A stretch of 64,000 nt of DNA from Lachnospiraceae bacterium (lineage in GTDB: Bacteria > Bacillota > Clostridia > Lachnospirales > Lachnospiraceae), in NCBI GenBank assembly GCA_015058015.1, contig SVDM01000010.1, positions 29,904-93,903 of the forward strand, in the 5' to 3' direction. Position 1 is the stretch's first letter, and every line of letters starts with the position of its first letter. Positions 11,608 through 18,323 of the stretch are shown here, piece by piece. The notes beneath the pieces are model-generated. The model saw nothing but the letters and a program-made list of their open reading frames with translations, had not been told where the DNA came from and made no database searches. The position numbers were made by a program, and so were the translations under genes.

Positions 11608-12783
11608 ATGGATTATACATTTGAAGAAGTACTGAAATACATAGAGGAAGAGGACGTGAAGTTTATTCGTCTGGCCTTCAGGGATGCCTACGGCGTTCAG
11701 AAGAATATCTCCGTTATGCCGGGTGAACTAAAGAAGGCTTTCGAGGACGGAGCAGCAATAAACCCTAAGGTTATCGCCGGATTCGAGGATTGTCCCTTTG
11801 CCCAGCTTTACCTTAAACCGGACCTTGACACCATGTCCATATTGCCTTGGAGACCGGATCATGGCAAGGTTCTTAGGATGTTCTGCAACATCTATACTCC
11901 GGAAGGGGATTTGTATGAATCGGATACAAGGGCAATCTTAGAGCAGGCCATAAAAAAGGCCAAGGAGGCCGGAATCAAGTTCAAATTCGGAACGGAGTGC
12001 GAATTCTATCTCTTCAAACAGGATGAAGAAGGCAATTCCACCAATATTCCCTATGATAATGCGGGATATATGGACATTGCTCCCGCAGACAAGTGCGAGA
12101 ACGTTCGTAGAGAGATAAGCCTTACCATTGAGAAGATGGGTCTTATACCGGAGAGATCTCATCATGAGAGAGGTCCGGGACAAAACGAGATTGATTTTCA
12201 TTATGCCAAACCCCTTAAGGCTGCGGATCAGCTTACAACCTTTAAGATGGTGGTAAGAACAGTGGCCAACAGATATGGTCTGACTGCCGACTTCTCACCC
12301 ATGCCCTTATCAGGCAAACCGGGTAACGGATACCATATCAATATCTATGCTGTGGATAAAGACGGTGTGGATGTGGTGAAATACGCGGCAGCAGGTATTA
12401 TTGAAAAGATCAGGGAGATAACCCTTTTCCTTAATCCCAAGGATGAGTCCTACGCAAGACTTGGTAACAGCTTTGCACCGGATAGGGCTAATTGGTCAAG
12501 TGCCAAGAAATCAGAACTTATATATATTGAGAATTACAGGGGTAAGACCAGGGTTGAACTGCGTTCTCCTGATGCAGAGAGTAATCCTTATCTGGTTTAT
12601 GCCCTGCTTATTCATGCGGGGCTCTCGGGAATAGAGAGAAAGCTGGAATTGCCGGAGGAGATGGAAAGCGATGCGGAACATCTCCCCACATCCAAGAGAG
12701 AAGCAGGCAAACTGGCCTTAGGAAGCGACTTTGTAAAGAGTATCGTTCCGGCGGGAATCATTAAAGAATATACCGGAGTATAA
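11608..12783 (+). CDS. glnA: Short type I glutamine synthetase
   Basis: Ligates ammonia to glutamate. Visible are the N-terminal beta-grasp motif (LAFRDAYGVQKNISV), the metal-binding KFGTECEFYLF, GPGQNEIDF, the ATP/His site GNGYHINIY and the glutamate-binding RVELRSPDAESNPYL. At 391 residues it is about 50 shorter than the usual 440-residue Firmicute GlnA and lacks a long C-terminal tail. The usual GSGMH is changed to GNGYH, so it belongs to a divergent short subgroup. It starts 20 bp after carB with an AGGAGG site and is followed 12 bp later by an ANTAR regulator, which points to a role in nitrogen control as well as synthesis. Confidence 0.9.
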   Translation: MDYTFEEVLKYIEEEDVKFIRLAFRDAYGVQKNISVMPGELKKAFEDGAAINPKVIAGFEDCPFAQLYLKPDLDTMSILPWRPDHGKVLRMFCNIYTPEGDLYESDTRAILEQAIKKAKEAGIKFKFGTECEFYLFKQDEEGNSTNIPYDNAGYMDIAPADKCENVRREISLTIEKMGLIPERSHHERGPGQNEIDFHYAKPLKAADQLTTFKMVVRTVANRYGLTADFSPMPLSGKPGNGYHINIYAVDKDGVDVVKYAAAGIIEKIREITLFLNPKDESYARLGNSFAPDRANWSSAKKSELIYIENYRGKTRVELRSPDAESNPYLVYALLIHAGLSGIERKLELPEEMESDAEHLPTSKREAGKLALGSDFVKSIVPAGIIKEYTGV

Positions 12784-12794
12784 GGAGGGCATTT

Positions 12795-13376
12795 ATGTCT
12801 AGAAAAGAAGACATACAACACTCCATATTGATTGTCTCCGCCAGTGAACAGTTTGATGCCATCGTAAAGAAGTCCTTGAAGGATTTCATCACCGTTGATT
12901 CCAGGAGAAGCGGTACCCCTGCAAGGCGGTGCACCCTGGAAAAGGATTATGATTTGGTGGTAATAAATGCCCCCTTACAGGATGAGTCCGGAGAAGAACT
13001 TGCGAAAGATGCCGCGGAGCGCGGGGCTCTGGTTCTTCTTGTGGTGCCTTCCGAGACCTACAGCGATGTTGTGGAAAGCGTAACGGATGACGGAATTATG
13101 GTCATTTCCAAGCCTGTTCACAGAGGGCAGATTGACAAGTCCATAAGATATCTGGTGGCAACAAGGAACCGGATTATTACCCTGCAGAAGAAGGTCAGAT
13201 CCGTCGAAGAGAAGATGGAAGAGCTTCGAGTGGTAAGCAGGGCCAAGATTCTTCTTATTGAAAAAAAGCATATGTCCGAGGACGAAGCCCACAAGTTTAT
13301 CGGTAAGAAGGCTATGGACAACGGAGTGTCAAGAAAGAGGATAGCTGAAGCAATTATAGATGATCTGGGGGATTAG
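12795..13376 (+). CDS. ANTAR-domain RNA-binding regulator with degenerate receiver
   Basis: A 193-residue antiterminator-type regulator. Residues 10-115 fold-match a receiver domain (LIVSASEQFDAIV ... VISKPVHRGQIDKSIRYL). A helical linker follows, then a C-terminal ANTAR domain (about 135-190: EELRVVSRAKILLIEKKHMSEDEAHKF is its core region, ending SRKRIAEAIIDDL). ANTAR domains bind paired hairpins in nascent RNA and prevent termination. The usual phospho-acceptor Asp is not obvious: the matching strand reads YDLVVINAP, with Asn at that place. Position 12 bp after glnA suggests control of nitrogen-assimilation transcripts. The link to glnA is inference from neighbourhood and from similar pairs in other Clostridia. 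Confidence 0.85.
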   Translation: MSRKEDIQHSILIVSASEQFDAIVKKSLKDFITVDSRRSGTPARRCTLEKDYDLVVINAPLQDESGEELAKDAAERGALVLLVVPSETYSDVVESVTDDGIMVISKPVHRGQIDKSIRYLVATRNRIITLQKKVRSVEEKMEELRVVSRAKILLIEKKHMSEDEAHKFIGKKAMDNGVSRKRIAEAIIDDLGD

Positions 13377-13391
13377 ACCCCTACGGCTTGC

Positions 13392-13420
13392 TTGACGAAC
13401 ATTTAGAATAAGTATAAAAT
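13392..13420 (+). promoter_or_regulatory. Candidate sigma-A promoter of malic enzyme gene
   Basis: TTGACG at 13392-13397, exactly 17 bp, then TAAAAT at 13415-13420, 54 bp before the malic enzyme ATG. This is one of the best promoter matches in the window and separates the malic enzyme gene from the nitrogen operon. Confidence 0.65.
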
Positions 13421-13427
13421 TGAGTGT

Positions 13428-13444
13428 CGGTACCTGTGGTACCG
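13428..13444 (+). repeat. Inverted repeat in malic enzyme leader
   Basis: CGGTACC at 13428-13434, spacer TGT, then GGTACCG at 13438-13444, directly after the -10 box and so near the expected transcription start. There is no T-run after it, so an operator or a 5' stabilising hairpin is likelier than a terminator. Confidence 0.6.
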
Positions 13445-13474
13445 GCATTCATCAAATAAAAGGAGATTAGATTT

Positions 13475-14623
13475 ATGACAGCTGCGGAAAAAGCATTAGA
13501 GCTCCACAAGGAGTGGAAGGGTAAATTAACAACAGAAAGCAAGATAAGAATCGATTCTGCGGAGGTTCTGGCCCAGGCCTATACCCCGGGAGTTGCAGAG
13601 CCTTGCAAGGAGATCGAGAAGGACCCTGAACTTGCTTATACATACACCATTAAACAGAACACCATTGCGGTAGTATCAGACGGAAGCGCCGTACTTGGTC
13701 TTGGAAATATCGGACCCTTAGGGGCTATGCCCGTTATGGAAGGTAAGTCCGTTCTCTTCAAGGAATTCGGTGGAGTTAATGCAGTTCCCATTTGTCTTGA
13801 TACCCAGGACACAGAGGAAATTATCAAAGCTGTTAAATATATAGCACCGGCATTTGGCGGAATTAATCTGGAGGATATCTCCGCACCCAGATGCTTCGAG
13901 ATTGAGGAGAGATTAAAGAAAGAGCTTAATATTCCGGTCTTTCATGATGACCAGCACGGTACCGCTATCGTGGTGCTGGCAGCTACCATCAACTCTCTTA
14001 AGATTACGGGTAAGAAGAAGGAAGAATGCAGAATCGTAGTTAACGGAGCAGGAGCTGCGGGAACTGCCATAACCAAGCTTCTTCTTCGCTACGGTTTTAA
14101 GGATGTGATTCTTTGTGACTCTAAGGGTATCATCGATCCCGACAGCCCGAGGATTACTCCTGCTAAGCTGGAGATGACCAAGATTACCAACCCAAGAGGA
14201 GTTAAGGGAACTCTGGCTGATGCCATGAAGGATACGGATATATTTGTGGGCGTATCTGCTCCCGGTGTTGTTACTGAGGATATGGTTCGTTCCATGAGAG
14301 AGGATGCCATCGTTTTTGCCATGGCCAATCCTATTCCTGAGATTATGCCTGATCTTGCCAAGGCAGCAGGAGCAAGGATTGTGGGAACAGGACGTTCTGA
14401 CTTCCCTAACCAGATTAACAATGTAGTGGCTTTCCCGGGTATCTTCAAAGGAGCCTTGGAGGGACGCGCACCCCAGATTACAGAAGATATGAAATTAGCT
14501 GCTGCTGAAGCAATTGCGGGCATGGTTAGTGATGCTGAGCTTAACGAAGATTTCATTATGCCTGAGGCCTTTAATCCGGATATTGCGGACAAGGTAGCCG
14601 AGGCTGTTAAAAAGCACATATAA
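13475..14623 (+). CDS. NAD(P)-dependent malic enzyme
   Basis: Oxidative decarboxylation of malate to pyruvate, giving NAD(P)H and CO2. The 382 residues match the short bacterial form, without the phosphotransacetylase-like tail. Visible: YTPGVAEPCKEIEKDPE (catalytic Tyr region), SDGSAVLGLGNIGPLGAMPVMEGK, the metal site INLEDISAPRCFEIE and FHDDQHGTAIV, and the NAD fold motif VVNGAGAAGTAI. GGAGATTAG precedes the ATG. Which cofactor is used cannot be read from sequence alone. It has its own strong promoter. Confidence 0.95.
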   Translation: MTAAEKALELHKEWKGKLTTESKIRIDSAEVLAQAYTPGVAEPCKEIEKDPELAYTYTIKQNTIAVVSDGSAVLGLGNIGPLGAMPVMEGKSVLFKEFGGVNAVPICLDTQDTEEIIKAVKYIAPAFGGINLEDISAPRCFEIEERLKKELNIPVFHDDQHGTAIVVLAATINSLKITGKKKEECRIVVNGAGAAGTAITKLLLRYGFKDVILCDSKGIIDPDSPRITPAKLEMTKITNPRGVKGTLADAMKDTDIFVGVSAPGVVTEDMVRSMREDAIVFAMANPIPEIMPDLAKAAGARIVGTGRSDFPNQINNVVAFPGIFKGALEGRAPQITEDMKLAAAEAIAGMVSDAELNEDFIMPEAFNPDIADKVAEAVKKHI

Positions 14624-14632
14624 GGACTTATT

Positions 14633-15595
14633 ATGATACGAGAAGAATGGCACGGAAAGAGATATTACTCCCTGGGAAGTTATATTAAGAACACCTATGG
14701 GGAGAGACTATATAAGCTTCCTCTATCAATTGCGGTGACCTGTCCCAACAGGGATGGCAGCAAGGGAGTGGGAGGATGCATCTTTTGCAGTGCCGCAGGT
14801 TCCGGTGATTATGCCGGGGATGCAAGAGACTCCGTATCAGTTCAGATTGAAAGGGCTAAGGAGTCCATCGGGACTAAGTTCTCCGACGGTGGATATATTG
14901 CCTATTTCCAAAGTTTTACTTCAACTTATGTAAAGGGTGTGGAATTAGCACATGGCGTAGAAGCCTCCGGTCCTGAGATTATAAGAGAGTATTTTACCGA
15001 AGCAATTAATCATCCGGATGTCCGGGTATTATCCATAGCCACAAGGCCTGATTGTCTTGATGAGGATATGTACGCCCTTCTTGAAGATTTATCCCGTATT
15101 AAACCTGTGTGGGTGGAACTGGGACTTCAGACAACTAAAGACGAAACGGTTCGCCTGATTAACAGATGTTATGATAATATAGATTATGAGGTTGCCGTAA
15201 GGCGGCTTCGAAGTATGAATATTAATGTAATTACCCATGTCATCTTAGGGCTTCCGGGGGAGTCGGAAGAGGATATGCTATCCACGGTGAAATACGCGGT
15301 GGATATGGGAACTTGCGGTATCAAGTTGCAGCTATTGCATGTTCTGCAGGATACTAAGCTTGCGGACATGTACGCAGCCGGAGAGTTCAATGTTTTGACG
15401 GAAGACCAATACGTAAAGATTGTATGTGACTGCATCGAGCAGCTCCCCCCCGATATTGTAATTCATCGGCTTACAGGTGACGGTCCTAAGGATATCCTAA
15501 TCGCCCCTACATGGAGTACCCATAAACGCTCAGTGTTAAACCATATTCACCACGAATTGAAATTACGCGGGGCGTACCAAGGTAAGAACGCGTGA
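14633..15595 (+). CDS. YhcC/TIGR01212-type radical SAM protein
   Basis: A 320-residue radical S-adenosylmethionine protein. The N-terminal GKRYYSLGSYIKNTYGER and the cysteine cluster CPNRDGSKGVGGCIFC (residues about 36-51) match the atypical long-spaced motif of this family, where the first Cys lies far from the CxxC pair. The TIM-barrel core continues with YFQSFTSTY, WVELGLQT and HVILGLPGE. The reaction is not established for the family. It begins 9 bp after malic enzyme with a weak AAGGA site, so co-transcription is likely. A long palindromic element begins 8 bp after its stop. Confidence 0.9.
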   Translation: MIREEWHGKRYYSLGSYIKNTYGERLYKLPLSIAVTCPNRDGSKGVGGCIFCSAAGSGDYAGDARDSVSVQIERAKESIGTKFSDGGYIAYFQSFTSTYVKGVELAHGVEASGPEIIREYFTEAINHPDVRVLSIATRPDCLDEDMYALLEDLSRIKPVWVELGLQTTKDETVRLINRCYDNIDYEVAVRRLRSMNINVITHVILGLPGESEEDMLSTVKYAVDMGTCGIKLQLLHVLQDTKLADMYAAGEFNVLTEDQYVKIVCDCIEQLPPDIVIHRLTGDGPKDILIAPTWSTHKRSVLNHIHHELKLRGAYQGKNA

Positions 15596-15602
15596 GGGAC
15601 GG

Positions 15603-16058
15603 GGGCGAGGATCATATATATCATTCCCGAGTCACGGAGCCACTATAAAGGTCAGGGAGTATTAAAAGTTATCCCTGAACTACCCTCGCCGGCAAACTAC
15701 CGGCCAACTGATAGTAAGTATACGAAAATATTCGTCCATATATCAAAGACTCTTATTTCGTATACTAACTCTCAGTAAGCCGCCTATTTTGCCTTGGTTC
15801 GTTCAAAGGATTAACTTTCTAATACTCCCTGCCCCTTTATATGGGGCTCCTGTAACCACTTGATATTATACACTCCCGCCTCGTTTGGCGCTGATGTAAC
15901 GGGGTGAGCATCGTATATGTTATTGTCGGACCGTAATGGGTCTCGATACTTAGCGATTCGTGGCGCCCGAAAAGCGGGGGCCTCGAGAGCTTAGTATCGT
16001 AAGGGGTACCCATTAAGAGCGAAAGCGTGTCCGAGAATAATATATACGATGCTCGCCC
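15603..16058. repeat. 456-bp nested palindromic element (MITE-like or structured RNA)
   Basis: The 500 bp between the radical SAM and DUF4364 genes contain no convincing ORF but form two long stem-loops. Arm 1: 15636-15671 pairs almost fully with 15812-15850 (GGAGCC/GGCTCC, ATAAAGG/CCTTTATA, CAGGGAGTATTA/TAATACTCCCTG). Inside it, 15707-15727 pairs with 15756-15776 around GTATACGAAA/TTTCGTATAC, and 15652-15658 can pair with 15672-15678. Arm 2: 15902-15930 pairs with 16030-16058 over about 29 bp, with inner stems AATGGGT/ACCCATT and CGATACT/AGTATCG. The first 29 bases (15603-15631) are also an imperfect inverted copy of 16030-16058, so the whole element has terminal inverted repeats. I cannot assign it to a named RNA or transposon family. 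Confidence 0.8.
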
Positions 16059-16095
16059 ACAACAGAGGAAAAAGAAGATTTAACAGGAGATTCAT

Positions 16096-16611
16096 ATGAC
16101 AGAAAATTTGATGCTGTATAAATTAATAGTGCTCTATATGCTGCGAAACAGTGCCGCCCCTTTAACCAACGGCGCCATCTCCGAGTTCGTGTTAGAACAT
16201 GAGTACACGGATTACATCACCCTGCAGCAATCTATTGCGGAACTGGTGGAGTCGGATCTGGTAAGGGTGGAGGAGAGCATGAACGGCCACTTCTACCACA
16301 TTACGGAACAGGGCCAGGAGACATTAAAGTTCTTCAAGGACAGAATCAGTGATGCCATAATAGCAGACATTACGGAATACTTTGGCGATAACAGCTTAAG
16401 TATTATTAATGATGCCTCCATATTGACAGAGTATTATAAGACCACAGGTGCAGGCTATGACGTAAACTGCAAGATAAGAGAGAAGAACAAGATAATCTTT
16501 GACCTTACCGTAAATGTAGATGATAAGGCAGAAGCAGAAAGCGTATGCCGCAACTTCAAAGAGAATTCTCAGGCTGTGTATGAGTATGTAATGCGCAACC
16601 TTTTAAAATAA
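16096..16611 (+). CDS. DUF4364-family protein
   Basis: A 171-residue protein. The N-terminal half (LMLYKLIVLYMLRNSAAPLTNGAISEFVL) looks like a winged-helix domain and includes FYHITEQGQETLKFF, a typical wing strand of PadR/MarR-like folds. The C-terminal half is a small alpha/beta domain. It matches what I know as DUF4364 of Clostridia, of unknown function; a DNA-binding role is inference. ACAGGAGATTCAT gives a good ribosome binding site. Its leader contains the palindromic element, and a terminator-like hairpin follows at 16622. Confidence 0.8.
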   Translation: MTENLMLYKLIVLYMLRNSAAPLTNGAISEFVLEHEYTDYITLQQSIAELVESDLVRVEESMNGHFYHITEQGQETLKFFKDRISDAIIADITEYFGDNSLSIINDASILTEYYKTTGAGYDVNCKIREKNKIIFDLTVNVDDKAEAESVCRNFKENSQAVYEYVMRNLLK

Positions 16612-16621
16612 AACTTGAAAA

Positions 16622-16645
16622 ACCCCTATAAAAGGGGTATATTTG
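16622..16645 (+). terminator. Weak intrinsic terminator after DUF4364 gene
   Basis: ACCCC at 16622-16626 pairs with GGGGT at 16634-16638 across a short loop, followed by ATATTT. The stem is short and the T-run imperfect. Confidence 0.5.
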
Positions 16646-16750
16646 CAATAGAAGAGAAATACGTCGGATTTAACCAATCTATCAATTCAGATAAGTATTC
16701 CCATAGAATTTAATTACATTAACATATTCACAACTCATATGGAGGTATAA

Positions 16751-18169
16751 ATGAGAGAAAAATACGAAAGTCTGTCAGTTGCCGTATTAAAAGATTTGGC
16801 AAAGAGCAGAGGAATAAAAAACGTATCATCAATGAAAAAAAGTGAAGTGGTAGAAGCTATGCTTGCAAAAGACGAGGAAGAAAAAGCGGCTGCTGCTTCA
16901 AAAAGTGCTGAAGAAAAACCGGAGAAGGCCAAGGCATCGGAGAGTCCCAAAGCCAGACCCAAGAAGAAACCTGCAGGAGAGACGGGTAACACTGAAAGCC
17001 ATGAGGCAGAAGGAACCTGCAAGGAAGATGAGAAGGACTTAGACAGCGGGCAACAGGCTGACGGTATCCTTGAGGTAATGCCTGACGGATACGGCTTTAT
17101 CAGATGCGAGAACTATCTTCCAGGAGAGAATGACGTATACGTGTCTCCTTCCCAGATTAGAAAGTTTAATCTTAAGACGGGAGATATCATCGTAGGTAAT
17201 ACAAGGATAAAGACCCAGTCAGAGAAGTTCTCAGCCTTACTCTATATTAAAACCATTAACGGATTCCCGCCGGGGGACGCTTTAAGAAGACCGAATTTCG
17301 AGAACCTGACACCTATATTCCCCAATGAGAGAATCAAATTGGCGGTTCCGGGAGCCAGCGTTGCCATGAGAATAGTGGATCTGGTATCACCTGTTGGTAA
17401 GGGACAACGTGGAATGATTGTGTCACCTCCTAAGGCAGGTAAGACAACCTTGTTGAAGGAGGTTGCCAAGGTAGTAAGCCAGACCAAGCCGGAGATGCAT
17501 CTTATAATCCTTCTTATTGACGAGCGTCCCGAGGAAGTAACGGATATCAGGGAATCCATAGAAGGAAAGAATGTAGAGGTAATATACTCAACCTTTGATG
17601 AACTTCCCGAACACCATAAGCGTGTATCCGAGATGGTAATAGAACGTGCCAAGAGACTGGTAGAGCACGGTAAGGACGTAATGATACTTCTTGACAGTAT
17701 AACCAGACTTGCAAGAGCCTACAATATGACCATTACAGCCAGTGGTCGTACATTATCAGGTGGTCTTGACCCGGCAGCCCTTCATATGCCCAAGAAGTTC
17801 TTTGGTGCAGCCCGTAACATGCGTGAAGGCGGAAGCCTTACTATTCTTGCCACAGCTCTGGTGGATACAGGAAGCAAGATGGACGACGTAGTATACGAGG
17901 AGTTCAAGGGAACAGGTAATATGGAACTTGTATTAGACCGTAAGCTTTCAGAGAAGAGAATCTTCCCGGCTCTTGATATTACCAAGTCAGGAACAAGAAG
18001 AGAAGACCTGCTTATGAATGAAGAGGAACTGGAAGCAGTATTCCATATGAGAAAAGCTATTAACGGAATGAAGACGGACGATGCCGTCGACAATATCCTA
18101 AGACATTTTGTTCGTACAAAGAATAATACGGAATTTATTCAGACCATCAAGAAAGTAAGATTATTATAA
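16751..18169 (+). CDS. rho: Transcription termination factor Rho
   Basis: Hexameric RNA-dependent ATPase that ends transcription. The 472 residues contain an N-terminal Rho_N domain (residues 4-37), then a lysine/glutamate/alanine-rich low-complexity insert (about 38-95), the RNA-binding cold-shock domain (GILEVMPDGYGFIRCENY at about 99), the Walker A motif PPKAGKTTLLK (226-236), Walker B-type ILLIDERPEEV and MILLDSITRLARAYN, and the C-terminal Q-loop/R-loop regions ending SGTRREDLL. The charged insert before the RNA-binding domain is common in Rho of high-diversity anaerobes but varies in length. AGGAGGT-like GGAGGT precedes the ATG. A strong terminator follows. Confidence 0.97.
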   Translation: MREKYESLSVAVLKDLAKSRGIKNVSSMKKSEVVEAMLAKDEEEKAAAASKSAEEKPEKAKASESPKARPKKKPAGETGNTESHEAEGTCKEDEKDLDSGQQADGILEVMPDGYGFIRCENYLPGENDVYVSPSQIRKFNLKTGDIIVGNTRIKTQSEKFSALLYIKTINGFPPGDALRRPNFENLTPIFPNERIKLAVPGASVAMRIVDLVSPVGKGQRGMIVSPPKAGKTTLLKEVAKVVSQTKPEMHLIILLIDERPEEVTDIRESIEGKNVEVIYSTFDELPEHHKRVSEMVIERAKRLVEHGKDVMILLDSITRLARAYNMTITASGRTLSGGLDPAALHMPKKFFGAARNMREGGSLTILATALVDTGSKMDDVVYEEFKGTGNMELVLDRKLSEKRIFPALDITKSGTRREDLLMNEEELEAVFHMRKAINGMKTDDAVDNILRHFVRTKNNTEFIQTIKKVRLL

Positions 18170-18182
18170 CTATAAGATTTTG

Positions 18183-18212
18183 TGGAGGAGCCAAAAGGCT
18201 CCTCCATTCTTT
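18183..18212 (+). terminator. Intrinsic terminator after rho
   Basis: TGGAGGAGCC at 18183-18192 pairs perfectly with GGCTCCTCCA at 18197-18206 across an AAAA loop, followed by TTCTTT. Confidence 0.85.
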
Positions 18213-18241
18213 AGATAATTTGCAAAAAATCAAGAAAATTC

Positions 18242-18270
18242 TAACAATTTCCCCTGTTTTATGTTAAAAT
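18242..18270 (+). promoter_or_regulatory. Candidate promoter of the histidine kinase operon
   Basis: TAACAA at 18242-18247, 17 bp, TAAAAT at 18265-18270, about 53 bp before the kinase ATG. The -35 match is moderate. Confidence 0.4.
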
Positions 18271-18323
18271 ATTGAAAAATGCTATTAGGTTTATAAGGGC
18301 TTATATGCTAAAGGGGGATTAAT

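Noticed and set aside
13428..13444. Riboswitch or terminator in the malic enzyme leader
   Set aside because: Only a single 7-bp palindrome without T-run or further conserved structure is visible.
15603..16058. Assignment to a named large RNA such as ROOL, raiA or OLE
   Set aside because: Location and size are compatible with an ornate RNA, but I could not match conserved motifs of any of these from memory, so it is left unnamed.
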